From an uncultured Clostridia bacterium (GTDB taxonomy: Bacteria; Bacillota; Clostridia; Christensenellales; Borkfalkiaceae), in NCBI GenBank assembly GCA_934278995.1, contig CAKQWM010000013.1, positions 1 to 51,856 of the forward strand: a stretch of DNA of 51,856 nucleotides. Direction: 5' to 3'. The notes below the pieces were generated by a model. That model was not told the DNA's origin, ran no database searches, and saw only the letters and a program-made list of their open reading frames with translations. Position 1 is the first letter of the stretch. Each line of letters opens with the position of its first letter. Both the position numbers and the translations under genes were made by a program. Of the stretch, positions 16,339 to 24,492 are shown one piece after another.

Positions 16339-16557
16339 TTAATTACATAATTCTAGATCTTCTATCTTGATGCCGACGTGTTTTTCCGTTGTTTTATAAA
16401 CGTTATCGGCATCAAGAAACATTTCGCCGTCAAAACAAACTAAAACGTAGCCGTTTCTGTTTTCGCCGATAATTATCCCGACGTCGTGGACATTTATCCC
16501 TGCCTTTTTATATTCTGCTCTTTCTTTTGTCAACTTGACTTTATCATACATTTTCAT
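16339..16557 (-). CDS. Probable immunity/antitoxin-like protein, single domain (72 aa)
   Basis: One copy of the small domain that occurs twice in the protein at 12889-13374: YDKVKL, a Tyr-x3-GI motif, DVGIII, a strand ending in FDGE, then GIKIEDLEL. I associate this pattern with the DUF4926 antitoxin-like family, from memory. The gene starts one base after the TAA of the upstream toxin-like gene, and its Shine-Dalgarno sequence GGAGG (minus strand, 16566-16570) is made from that gene's last Gly-Gly codons, so translation is probably coupled. It should bind and block the product of the upstream gene. A strong terminator follows. Confidence 0.65.
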   Translation of the reverse strand: MKMYDKVKLTKERAEYKKAGINVHDVGIIIGENRNGYVLVCFDGEMFLDADNVYKTTEKHVGIKIEDLELCN

Positions 16558-16558
16558 A

Positions 16559-17137
16559 TTATTTACCTCCGTAAGGCGTTGTTAAAACAATTTCGCCGTC
16601 AGGATATACCATCCACCCTGACACAAAAGAGACAGCGCCGCCATCGTTCTTTTTAGGTAGAGTTATTATAATGCTTATTCTTTGTCCGTATGCATCTATA
16701 TTTCCTAAATTATATTCTCCGCATTGATATTTTAATTTTGCCTGTTTTATAAATTCTTGAACTAATTTTTCTGAATCTATTATACTATATCCCCAAGTAT
16801 CAAACAAGTCTTTTTTACCGTTGTTTTTACTTTCATCAAATAGGTACTTTGTAAACTTTTCAATAGGACAAGTAGCTTTCGGTGTTATTATTCCTATATC
16901 TATCAGTTTACAGTGACACCTTTCGTGTAACGGATTTATAGGTGATTTTTCTTTAACAAAGCAACAACCGTTTAAATTTAAGCACCTAGCACAATGGACG
17001 AGCAGTATAGTTCCGATTACGGCGTTTAAGGTTTTTTCAAAATTATTGTCAGCCGGTTTTGTTCCTTCGTGTATCCATTTAACCCAAGAACAATTAAAAA
17101 GTTTTGAAACAATATTTTTTGTTTCTTCTAAATTCAT
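16559..17137 (-). CDS. Toxin-like protein with Cys-rich N-terminal region (192 aa)
   Basis: The start at 17137 (MNLEETK) has AAGGAGGG seven bases upstream; an upstream Met in frame is less likely. Residues about 50-80 contain CARC, GCC and NPLHERCHC, a zinc-binding pattern like those preceding toxin domains or in phage head proteins. Residues about 90-192 (FTKYLFDESKNNGKKDLFDTW, then a terminal TTPYGGK) resemble the DUF6883 toxin-like domain as I remember it, which has the K-x-x-x-F motif, a central FG/WG and an LVT-x-YP ending. The downstream gene is antitoxin-like and translationally coupled. No secretion signal or export repeats are present, so it may act inside the cell as a toxin-antitoxin pair. 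The biochemical activity is unknown. Confidence 0.6.
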   Translation of the reverse strand: MNLEETKNIVSKLFNCSWVKWIHEGTKPADNNFEKTLNAVIGTILLVHCARCLNLNGCCFVKEKSPINPLHERCHCKLIDIGIITPKATCPIEKFTKYLFDESKNNGKKDLFDTWGYSIIDSEKLVQEFIKQAKLKYQCGEYNLGNIDAYGQRISIIITLPKKNDGGAVSFVSGWMVYPDGEIVLTTPYGGK

Positions 17138-17192
17138 AAAAATCCCTCCTTGCTTGTATATTATCACGCAAAAATAACGAAATCAATGTTTA

Positions 17193-17220
17193 CTGACATA
17201 CAAGTTTTTTGTGCTATAAT
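17193..17220 (+). promoter_or_regulatory. Orphan plus-strand promoter
   Basis: CTGACA (17193-17198), 16-base spacer and a perfect TATAAT (17215-17220). It points into the structured, apparently noncoding stretch that follows and away from the toxin-like gene. Confidence 0.5.
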
Positions 17221-17700
17221 CTCTATTATAAAAAAATGAGGCAGAGGGGAGAAAACTCCCGTCTGCCTCTGCCGTTTTTCGGATTACGACAAACCGCCCC
17301 CTTTCGTGGCAAAGCGGGAAAGCTCCCCGAAAGGACTATTTGCCAAATCGGGGATTTCTTTCGGCGAATAATTGCCGCCGATTTCTTTAAAATCTCGACG
17401 AAACAGCCCTGGACGTACAGGCTAAGTGGCATTTTTTGCGAAAATTCGCAAAATCGGGCTTATACTGTATGTTCAAGGTCGGACAGAAAACAAAGAATTT
17501 TTCGTTTATTCCCCGATTCCCCGATTTTGTTTCGGGTAAAGTATGCTTTGTTAAAAGAGCATATAAAAAACCCGACTTTGCGAACATACAAAAAGTCGGG
17601 GTGGTATAGATAAGCCCCTGATTTTTCAGGGGCTAAATAATGCGCCGCCCTTGGCGATAACGCGCGGCAAGGGCGGCAAAATAGTATTAAAAAGCATAGA
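17221..17700 (+). other. Structured stretch of unknown role, possible noncoding RNA
   Basis: Several stable hairpins occur in series: GAGGCAGAGGGGAG with CTCCCGTCTGCCTC near 17237-17271, CCCGACTTT with AAAGTCGGG near 17571-17599, and AGCCCCTG with CAGGGGCT near 17610-17632. The frames on both strands look non-natural in composition and lack ribosome binding sites. Together with the upstream promoter this suggests a transcribed RNA or a relic of a mobile sequence. A partial palindromic-repeat core (ATCGGGCTTATA) is at about 17453-17464. Confidence 0.4.
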
Positions 17701-17704
17701 AAAA

Positions 17705-17746
17705 ACGCGTCTGTCCCTGATTTACAAGAACGGACGCGTCTACTAT
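17705..17746 (-). terminator. Terminator of the tRNA operon
   Basis: ACGCGTCTGT and ACGGACGCGT form a stem with one G-U or mismatch, followed on the minus strand by a TTTTTTC run. It lies eight bases past the tRNA-Glu CCA. Confidence 0.8.
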
Positions 17747-17821
17747 TGGTGACTCCTACGAGACTCGAACTCGTGTTACCGCCGTGAAAGGGCGATGTCT
17801 TAACCGCTTGACCAAGGAGCC
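17747..17821 (-). tRNA. tRNA-Glu(TTC)
   Basis: The cloverleaf has acceptor GGCTCCT/AGGAGTC, anticodon loop CTTTCAC (TTC) and an encoded CCA. It is the last gene of a three-tRNA operon. Confidence 0.97.
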
Positions 17822-17833
17822 GTTATAAAATTG

Positions 17834-17910
17834 TGGTAGCGGCGGTCGGATTCGAACCAACGACCTGCCGGGTATGAACCGGCCGCTATAACCAACTAAG
17901 CTACGCCGCC
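17834..17910 (-). tRNA. tRNA-Met(CAT), elongator
   Basis: Acceptor GGCGGCG pairs with CGCCGCT, the anticodon loop TTCATAC gives CAT, and CCA is encoded. The first pair is matched and the anticodon stem lacks the three G-C pairs of initiators, so it is an elongator. A CAT-anticodon tRNA-Ile cannot be fully excluded, but the body resembles elongator Met. Confidence 0.92.
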
Positions 17911-17921
17911 ATACGAAGAAA

Positions 17922-17999
<78 letters not shown>

Positions 18000-18017
18000 A
18001 CGTCAAATTGCTTGATT

Positions 18018-18046
18018 ATTGTATATGAATATATGCGATTTGTCAA
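18018..18046 (-). promoter_or_regulatory. Promoter of the fMet-Met-Glu tRNA operon
   Basis: TTGACA (18041-18046), 17-base spacer, TACAAT (18018-18023) on the minus strand, 19 bases upstream of tRNA-fMet. Confidence 0.8.
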
Positions 18047-18049
18047 CTG

Positions 18050-18674
18050 TTTTTTTGTGTTTTTTAAACAATTTTCAAAATTCTTTTAAAACGGATGGTG
18101 CAGACGGTTTTCGCCGTAAAAACCCGACGAGGGCAAAACCGTCGCAGTCAATGGTTTAAATCGATTTTTTGCCGTTTTTTTCCAAACGAAAAGGCGAGGT
18201 TTCCCTCGCCTTTAACTTCGTCTTTTGTTTTTCCCCGTTTCATCTTTTGTGCTTCAAAAATCTTTTGTAAAAAAACTTTAATTTAACAAGTTAAAACAAA
18301 TCAGACTAAAACCAACCGATTAACTTTTATTAATCGATTAATTTATGCTTACATATTAGCACTATTCGACAAAAATTGCAAGCGATTTTCACATAATTAT
18401 CTTGTTTTTTTCACTATTTTTTAAGTTTTTGGGTTTTTAACCTCTAAGCCAATTTTTCACGACCTGTTATTATATCGAATTTTTATATCAAACACCGAAA
18501 AAACCGGGACAAATATCGTTTTATAAGCGCCTTTTAAAGACAAACAAATATTCGTGGGCGAGTAAAAGAAAATTAAACTTTATACTGTTTGTTTTCCAGT
18601 AGCCCGTTGCCTTGCAATTGTGTTGCTCGTCTTCGTTATTTTAAAAGAACTTCCGTTGTCTAAAATATATTAGA
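18050..18674. other. AT-rich gene-free stretch
   Basis: No supported gene. It holds a bidirectional hairpin AAAGGCGAGG/CCTCGCCTTT (18190-18213), which may end transcripts from the nuclease-like gene upstream on the minus strand, and a 12-bp palindrome TTAATCGATTAA near 18330. The plus-strand frame at 18095-18286 has no ribosome binding site. Confidence 0.5.
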
Positions 18675-19385
18675 TTATATCTCTCCGTCGATAATTATGC
18701 TTTCTTTTTCGTATTGTTCGATTAACGTATCATAACTTACGAATTTAACGTAATCCCGAATCCCGTTATATATTGAATTTTCTATTATACTATCAAATTG
18801 TCTTTTTCTTTCCTGCGCGGCAACAATATAAAATTTAGCCCTATAGTCCTGTAATTCATAAAACTTGTTCAATGAATTTTTCATATCGGTCGTATGTTCC
18901 ACTTCATAAAAAGCATTTGGTAAATTTCTTTCATTAAACCATATAACGTCTATGGTTTTTGCAAAATTTAAAATTTTCGGATATGTAAAATTATATATTT
19001 CATGAAGCGTAACGACGTCAAATAATTTTTTTTCTAAAAAAGCGCGGTTTTTATCTTGTGGCGGGACATACGTAGTATAATGCCTTATATTCCCTATCTC
19101 CGTTATAATCCCTTGCATATATCCGTGGGTAAAATCCGCTTTTGATTTATCATTATCTTCTTTAATCGATAATTTTTTCAAAACGGCATCTTTATGTTCA
19201 GTTAATCCCCACAAACCGGATTCTATCCTAAAAAATTCTTTGTTCGTTTGCACGATTCTGCGAATGGACGCGTATGGCGTTTTTGTTCCCCACGTCGAAA
19301 AATCGACGGTACCGTTAAGTTTTCTGAGAGTTGCATACCCTCCGTTTTTTAGCATAGCATCAATTACGTAATCTTTTTGCGTCAT
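18675..19385 (-). CDS. Probable nuclease with N-terminal winged-helix (HARE-HTH-like) domain (236 aa)
   Basis: Residues 1-70 have the pattern of a HARE-type winged helix: an initial helix, NGGYATLRKLN, a middle SIRRIVQTN helix and FFRIESGLWGLTEH as the wing. Residues about 120-200 look like a PD-(D/E)XK nuclease core: IDVIWF supplies an Asp, FYEVEHTTD an E-x-E strand, and a helix follows (LNKFYELQDYRAKFYIVA). Such fusions are known among restriction-like enzymes. No methyltransferase or specificity subunit is adjacent, so it could be a solitary modification-dependent or stress nuclease. AAGGAGAG precedes the ATG. A WYL regulator lies 63 bases upstream in the same direction; WYL proteins often accompany phage defence genes. 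Confidence 0.65.
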   Translation of the reverse strand: MTQKDYVIDAMLKNGGYATLRKLNGTVDFSTWGTKTPYASIRRIVQTNKEFFRIESGLWGLTEHKDAVLKKLSIKEDNDKSKADFTHGYMQGIITEIGNIRHYTTYVPPQDKNRAFLEKKLFDVVTLHEIYNFTYPKILNFAKTIDVIWFNERNLPNAFYEVEHTTDMKNSLNKFYELQDYRAKFYIVAAQERKRQFDSIIENSIYNGIRDYVKFVSYDTLIEQYEKESIIIDGEI

Positions 19386-19448
19386 CTGTTCTCTCCTTTT
19401 GTAAACATCGTTTTATAAAAGCCTTTTAAAGTTTTTATATATCAAACT

Positions 19449-20444
19449 TTAATTTTCATAACTGCTTAAAGTGGTTTTGATAAATTCCACGAACTTATCG
19501 GCGACGGTTGCGGGAGCCGTGATTTTTAATTTATCTCCGAAAGACATACACCACCCGTAAAATACGGGGCTTAATTGCACGCTTGCCTTAAAACGGTACT
19601 TTCCCGAGCCGAGCGGGTAAAGTTTTACGTTTTTTGAAAAAGTATCGAAAATCGGAACCAGAATAGATTCGTCCGCGACGAATTCGACGGTTTCTTTTTC
19701 TCCCTGATACATTGCAAAAACTGTTTTTTTATGCTTTTGTAAATCGAATTTTTCACCCTTATATCGGTCTATAGGTTGATTATCGACGATTTCCACGTGG
19801 TCCATGCGGTCGATTCTATAATGAACGACGCCTTCGTGCTTTGCGTAATACGCTATCAAATAATAGTTGTCGTCGGCAAAAACGGTAGCAAGCGGATTGA
19901 CGTAATATCGCTTGCCGTTGCGGCGTAAAACGCGCTCGTGTTTATAATTGTAATCGAAATACTCGAAAGACACTTTTTTGCCTTTTTCTATCGCGCCGTT
20001 TATTTCGCTGATGGAATAAAAAATGTTTTCGTTGTCGCTTTTTGCCGTGTTGAAATCAACCACGTTACTTTGTAAAAGTTCGGCTTTGTGACTTCCTGCA
20101 AGGTCGGCTATTTTTTCGAGCAACTTATCGGTCTTTTTTTCGGTAATAAACTTCGACGCCTGAACGGCGTCCATTAAAATGCGGAGTTCCGAAACGTCGA
20201 AACTTCTGTCGGCAATGCAATACTTGTTAGGTTTTCCGACGGATTTTTCGCACAAAACCTCGTAACCGTAAGAATTTAAAAGGTCTATATCGACGTAAAG
20301 AGTACGGCGATCGCATTCGATACCTTCTTCCGCAAGTTTTTTAAGTAAGTACCCCGTAGTAAGATAATTGTCTTCGTCGGAATCCTGCCGTAAAATTTCA
20401 AGCAGTTTAACGAGTTTTATTTTGTAGGCGTTTTCTTTCTTCAT
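19449..20444 (-). CDS. WYL-domain transcriptional regulator (331 aa)
   Basis: The N-terminal winged helix-turn-helix (residues about 8-75, with the CDRRTLYVDIDLLNSYGY motif of the DeoR/YafY type) is followed by a WYL domain (about 150-230, FEYFDYN, RRNGKRYYVNPLATVF, YYLIAYY and YRIDRMDHV) and a C-terminal WCX region (about 255-325). WYL domains bind nucleic acid or nucleotide ligands and regulate DNA repair, CRISPR or anti-phage genes in several bacteria. GGAAGG precedes the ATG. It lies 63 bases upstream of the nuclease-like gene in the same direction, so it probably controls it. Confidence 0.92.
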   Translation of the reverse strand: MKKENAYKIKLVKLLEILRQDSDEDNYLTTGYLLKKLAEEGIECDRRTLYVDIDLLNSYGYEVLCEKSVGKPNKYCIADRSFDVSELRILMDAVQASKFITEKKTDKLLEKIADLAGSHKAELLQSNVVDFNTAKSDNENIFYSISEINGAIEKGKKVSFEYFDYNYKHERVLRRNGKRYYVNPLATVFADDNYYLIAYYAKHEGVVHYRIDRMDHVEIVDNQPIDRYKGEKFDLQKHKKTVFAMYQGEKETVEFVADESILVPIFDTFSKNVKLYPLGSGKYRFKASVQLSPVFYGWCMSFGDKLKITAPATVADKFVEFIKTTLSSYEN

Positions 20445-20587
20445 CTTTTTAACCTTCCGTATTGATAATTAAATTATACAATAACCGACGCCTGTTGTAA
20501 AGCGGGTTGTCCGAATTTTTCTTCGACTTTTGGCAAAGATTATATATCGCCGGAAATAATCAATTGAAAAAGATTAAAATCTGTACT

Positions 20588-20628
20588 TAAAAAAGGGCGA
20601 TAACGGGCTTATAGCCCCGTTTTTTTGT
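20588..20628 (+). repeat. Short palindromic repeat, core CGGGCTTATAG
   Basis: AAAAAAGGGCGATAACGGGC then TTATAGCCCCGTTTTTTT. ACGGG pairs with CCCGT around the core, followed by seven T. It lies between the phosphatase 3' end and the WYL promoter region. Confidence 0.7.
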
Positions 20629-20639
20629 GTTGCTAATTA

Positions 20640-20667
20640 AAAAGAACGGACTTAAATCCGTTCTTTT
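20640..20667 (-). terminator. Terminator of the pst-pho operon
   Basis: The stem AAAAGAACGGA/TCCGTTCTTTT is followed by TTAATT on the minus strand. It lies about 125 bases past the last gene of the operon. Confidence 0.8.
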
Positions 20668-20790
20668 GACAGTCTTTAGGTTTAGTCGCATCCGGCGGAT
20701 ATTTTATACCGTCGGTGAAAAATAACGAGTTTCCCGTATTCGTCGCCGTAAAAAACCGACTTATAAATACGAACCGAAGCCTTTTCAGCC

Positions 20791-21417
20791 TCATTGTTTA
20801 AAATGATCTACTATTAAATTTTTGTCGTAATACACTTTATCGACGTCGGTAATTTCGGCAACGCCGTTTTTCGCCTCGACAATCGTTACGGAACAATTAT
20901 ACGGCGCATGCCCGTACCAATAGTCGGCGGGATTATCTTTAAGATAATTTACCATCGCCCTCATCGCGCACCCGTGCGTGCTGATCAGATAAGTTTTTCC
21001 GTCGTCTTTCGCTATGAGTTCTTTTAAAAAATTTTGGGTTCTTTTACACACGTCCCTTACGCTTTCGCCGTTTAAAAATCCGGCAAATTCAAGAGGATCG
21101 GTATAAAAGAGATAACCTTTTTTTCCCATTTCGGAAAGACTTTTGCCTTCAAGATCGCCGAAGTCTATTTCCGTGATACGTTCGTCGGTTTCTATCGGCG
21201 TACCGTTTCCGCTTTCCCTGAGGATGATTTTTGCCGTTTCTTCAGCCCTTTTCAGGGGACTTGATATACAACGATCGAAAATAATACCTTTCATTCCTTT
21301 TCCCGTAAGCGCGGCAAGATCTTTTCCGCATTGATTGAGCGGTTCGTCTATACGTCCTTGCATGACGCCTTTGACGTTTAAAGCGGTTTCTCCGTGTCGG
21401 ATAACGTATATCTTCAT
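20791..21417 (-). CDS. Histidine phosphatase family protein (phosphoglycerate mutase-like, 208 aa)
   Basis: A branch-1 histidine phosphatase. The phosphorylated His is in the N-terminal RHGET motif (residues 7-11). The proton-donor Glu is in ITEIDFGDLEGK (about residue 83), and the second His is in STHGCAMRAMV (about residue 146). The length fits the CobC/PhoE/GpmB group. It is the last gene of the phosphate operon, 28 bases after phoR, which supports a role in releasing phosphate from a small organic phosphate. The substrate cannot be read from the sequence. AAGGAGA precedes the ATG. Confidence 0.9.
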   Translation of the reverse strand: MKIYVIRHGETALNVKGVMQGRIDEPLNQCGKDLAALTGKGMKGIIFDRCISSPLKRAEETAKIILRESGNGTPIETDERITEIDFGDLEGKSLSEMGKKGYLFYTDPLEFAGFLNGESVRDVCKRTQNFLKELIAKDDGKTYLISTHGCAMRAMVNYLKDNPADYWYGHAPYNCSVTIVEAKNGVAEITDVDKVYYDKNLIVDHFKQ

Positions 21418-21445
21418 TGAGGATTCTCCTTTTACCGGGGTTATT

Positions 21446-23125
21446 TCAGGCTTTTGAGGGAATTTTTACGGTAATTTCCGTACCGACGCCGAGCGTAGAT
21501 GACAGGGTAAGTTGAGCGCCGTATAATTCCGCAACGTGTTTTACTATTGAAAGCCCCAGCCCGGTACCTCCCGTTTCTCTCGAACGCGATTTATCTACTC
21601 TGTAAAATCTTTCAAATATGCGCGACCGATCTTCTTCGCTTATACCGATTCCGTCGTCTTTCACCTTCAAAACGACTGCTTTTTCGTTATGTTCGACGCT
21701 TACGAAGACATGCCCGCCGTTATCGTTGTATCTTACGGCGTTTTCCATAAGATTTTTTACGAGTTCGAAGGCGTGGTCTTTTTCCATAAGCGCAGTACCT
21801 TGTCCCGTTATTTCGACCGATACGCTCTTTAAAGAAATCAAAGAAGACAGGCTTTCTTTTGCTTCGAAGCATAAAGAGACGAGATCGACATCTTCTTTTT
21901 GCGGCGATTTCGTGTTTTCGAGTTCGGAAAGGTTAAGCATATCGTCGATGAGAGAAACTACTCTTATAACCTGCTTGTCTATCTTTTCGGAAAGCGATAA
22001 AACGTCTTGCGAGTCCGTTTTTAACCCTATTAAATCATTGAACCCTTTTATGGCGGTAAGAGGGGTTTTAAGTTCGTGAGAAGCATTGGCGAAAAATTCG
22101 CTTCGCATATTCTCCCCATCTTTTACGGAAGTTATATCGGAAAGCAAAATGATAATCATACCGCTTTCGAGCCGTTTTACCGAAGTATAAAAGATTTCGC
22201 CCGTCGGCGCGTTGTATTCAAAAACAGCGTCTGCGTCGCCCGACACCGCCGAAGTTACCGACGAGAGAAAGGTTCTGTCTTCCGTAAGAGCGGAGAACGA
22301 AGCGGAAACGGGGTTTTTTACCCCGAAAATTTTTCTTGCCCTATCGTTTAAAACCTCGACGTTTCCGTCGGGCTTTAAAACGATTATTCCGTCGGATACG
22401 TTGTTCAAAATGTAATCGAGCCTTTTATTGTCTTCATTGACAGAGGTCAACGTTTCGGAAAGTTTTTCCGAAATGTCGTTTATTTCCGAAAGCATTTCGT
22501 TTACGTCGTTATCCTTTGTCGTGGGAGAAACGGGCTTATAGGCGCCTTTATTGATGGCTTCGAGTCCCTTTTTTACGTCACTCATGGGTTTTAGCAGATT
22601 CTTAGACGCAACCGCGCTTACCATAACCGCAACGATTATAGCGACGACCATGACGCAAATTACGGAAAAAACAGCCTTTTTAACGTAAACGTTTACACTT
22701 TCGACAGGCGTGGATACTCTCACGAAAAGATAATCGCCATCGTGTGAAACTTTTACCGCCGAATAAGAAAAATCTCTGTTTAAGGTAGCCGAACGGCGTG
22801 TTACGGCAATCGTTTTGCCGTTTTCGGCGGCAATAATTTCGCTTCTGTCAAGGTGATTTGCCATACCCGAAACGTTTTCCGTCAAACTGTCGGCTATGAC
22901 CTCTCCGTTTTTATTTATAACCGTTACCCTTAGGTTATCCGGCAGGTTTTTCACCGCATTTTCCGCCGTTGTAAAATTGTGAGCGTACACCGAGGCGATT
23001 TCGATTATTTTTTCTTCCGCCTGCTTTTTGTAAAGTTGCTCCGTTATAGCGATACCGCTTGCGAACATCGATATCAGCGCCAGCGCGACAATTATTACGT
23101 TTGATAAAATTATCTTCTTTTTCAT
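21446..23125 (-). CDS. phoR: Phosphate sensor histidine kinase PhoR
   Basis: A membrane sensor kinase of 559 aa: TM1 at about 5-27, an extracytoplasmic sensing region (30-148), TM2 (150-173), HAMP linker (174-225), PAS domain (about 232-335), dimerisation/phosphoacceptor helix with H350 in FFANASHELKTPLTAIKG, and the ATPase domain with N-box NLMENAVRYN, G1 box DDGIGI and G2 box GGTGLGLSIV. It starts inside the stop codon of the response regulator gene (TAATG), so the two are translationally coupled. The stretch encoding residues 195-199 (AYKPV) in the HAMP linker carries the exact core of the interspersed palindromic repeat (22528-22546). Confidence 0.95.
   Translation of the reverse strand: MKKKIILSNVIIVALALISMFASGIAITEQLYKKQAEEKIIEIASVYAHNFTTAENAVKNLPDNLRVTVINKNGEVIADSLTENVSGMANHLDRSEIIAAENGKTIAVTRRSATLNRDFSYSAVKVSHDGDYLFVRVSTPVESVNVYVKKAVFSVICVMVVAIIVAVMVSAVASKNLLKPMSDVKKGLEAINKGAYKPVSPTTKDNDVNEMLSEINDISEKLSETLTSVNEDNKRLDYILNNVSDGIIVLKPDGNVEVLNDRARKIFGVKNPVSASFSALTEDRTFLSSVTSAVSGDADAVFEYNAPTGEIFYTSVKRLESGMIIILLSDITSVKDGENMRSEFFANASHELKTPLTAIKGFNDLIGLKTDSQDVLSLSEKIDKQVIRVVSLIDDMLNLSELENTKSPQKEDVDLVSLCFEAKESLSSLISLKSVSVEITGQGTALMEKDHAFELVKNLMENAVRYNDNGGHVFVSVEHNEKAVVLKVKDDGIGISEEDRSRIFERFYRVDKSRSRETGGTGLGLSIVKHVAELYGAQLTLSSTLGVGTEITVKIPSKA
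22528..22546 (+). repeat. Palindromic-repeat core inside the phoR coding region
   Basis: AAACGGGCTTATAGGCGCC matches the intergenic repeat core over 12 bases (ACGGGCTTATAG). Here it is in frame and encodes Gly-Ala-Tyr-Lys-Pro-Val of the HAMP linker. It may be chance or a captured copy. Confidence 0.35.
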
Positions 23126-23793
23126 TATTTTAAAATATAACCTACTCCGCGCACCGTTTCGATTTCCGCGTCCGAAACCGCCAGCAGTTTTCTGAGTTTT
23201 GCTATATGAATATCGAGCGTTCTCGTTTCACCGTAATCTTCGCCCCAGACTTCGTCTAAAATAGCGTCGCGCGTAACGACCGTTTCCGCTTTTTTTACGA
23301 GCAATTTTAACAGATTATATTCTTTTACGGTAAGTTCGAGAACGTTGTTTTTAACCGACGCCGTATGTTTAGGTTCGTCGATTTTTACGTCTTTGAACAG
23401 AAGAACATCCTCTTTAACGGTAGTTTTTCTCAGATTCGCTTTTATCCTCGCAATAAATTCCAGTACGCCGAAAGGTTTAGAAATATAATCGTCCGCGCCT
23501 GAATTAAGCCCCTTTACCTTGTCAATCTCTTGTCCTTTTGCCGACACCATTATTACGGGAAGGCTTTTATAGTCTGCTTTTTCTTTTAAAAAAGATAAAA
23601 TTTCGTAACCGCTTTTACCTTCCAGCATTACGTCGAGAACGACAATATCGGGCTTTTGGGTTTTCAGCGCGTCGAAAAACGCGTTTGCGTCGGGAAAACA
23701 CTTCACGAAAAAGTCTCTTTCGAGCGAATACTCGTAAACTTCCCTTATGGATTCTTCGTCGTCAACGCAATAAACGATCGGCTTATTCAGCAT
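23125..23793 (-). CDS. phoP: Phosphate response regulator (PhoB/PhoP, OmpR family)
   Basis: A 222-aa DNA-binding response regulator. The receiver domain (1-118) has the acidic pair D11/D12, phosphoacceptor D54 in VVLDVML, a Ser/Thr switch in MVSAKG and the Lys in SKPFG. The C-terminal winged helix (about 125-220) has the OmpR pattern TVKEYNLLKLLVK and RTLDIHIAKLRKLL. It lies nine bases downstream of phoU. It should bind the three 11-bp-spaced TTTACN repeats upstream of pstS, a Gram-positive PhoP box. AGGAGA precedes the ATG. Confidence 0.95.
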   Translation of the reverse strand: MLNKPIVYCVDDEESIREVYEYSLERDFFVKCFPDANAFFDALKTQKPDIVVLDVMLEGKSGYEILSFLKEKADYKSLPVIMVSAKGQEIDKVKGLNSGADDYISKPFGVLEFIARIKANLRKTTVKEDVLLFKDVKIDEPKHTASVKNNVLELTVKEYNLLKLLVKKAETVVTRDAILDEVWGEDYGETRTLDIHIAKLRKLLAVSDAEIETVRGVGYILK

Positions 23794-23802
23794 AAAAATC
23801 TC

Positions 23803-24450
23803 CTAAAAACGTTTGCCCGTTACCGCGTATTCTGCCCATTCGCCGATGTTTACGGCGTGATCGCCTATCCTTTCAAGATATTTTGCGATCATCAAAAACA
23901 AAACGGCGCTGTCCGCGGAAGACGGATCTTTCGTTATCGATAAAACGAGTTCGTCTTTTACGGTTTTGAAAAGTTCGTCTATTCTATCGTCTCGTTTATC
24001 TAATTCGGCGGCGGTTTTTATATCTCTGTTGATATAACTTTGCACGCCGTCTCTTACCATTTTTACGGCAAGTTTTGCCATCGTATCGATATGTTCGGGT
24101 TCTTTCACGAATTCTTCGTCCGAAAAATGCAGAAAAATTTCGGCTATATCCGCCGCCTGATCGGCTATTCTTTCAAGATCGGTTATAACCTTTAAAGCCG
24201 CCGAAACGTCACGAAAATCGCTTGCGAAAGGATGCTCCATAAGTAAAATTCTCAAGCAGTCGCTTTCTATATCTCTTTCCTTTTCGTCCACGAATTTATC
24301 GTTGTCGATAACCTCTTTGGCGAGCGCCCTGTCTTTTGTTTTCAGCGCCGAAATCGATTGCTCTATGGCAAACTCGGTTGCGTGGCACATATCTATAAGT
24401 TTATTGAAAACAAAACTCAATTCTTCTTCGTACTTGCTTCTGATACTCAT
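23803..24450 (-). CDS. phoU: Phosphate signalling protein PhoU
   Basis: The protein links the Pst transporter to the PhoR kinase and damps phosphate uptake. At 215 aa it has the two three-helix bundle repeats of the family, each with an E/D-x3-D metal motif: around DNDKFVDEKERDIE and ITDLERIADQAADIAE (about residues 91-106) in the first, and LDKRDDRIDELF with YLERIGDHAVNIGEW (about 190-204) in the second. It is 42 bases downstream of pstB and nine upstream of the response regulator. AAGGGAG lies before the ATG. Confidence 0.96.
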   Translation of the reverse strand: MSIRSKYEEELSFVFNKLIDMCHATEFAIEQSISALKTKDRALAKEVIDNDKFVDEKERDIESDCLRILLMEHPFASDFRDVSAALKVITDLERIADQAADIAEIFLHFSDEEFVKEPEHIDTMAKLAVKMVRDGVQSYINRDIKTAAELDKRDDRIDELFKTVKDELVLSITKDPSSADSAVLFLMIAKYLERIGDHAVNIGEWAEYAVTGKRF

Positions 24451-24492
24451 TATATATCATCTCCCTTAAAAATTCAAGCGTATAAAGGCTTT

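Noticed and set aside
17209..17613. 134-codon plus-strand frame
   Set aside because: The peptide has no regular hydrophobic pattern, there is no ribosome binding site and the DNA is hairpin-rich; noncoding is more likely.
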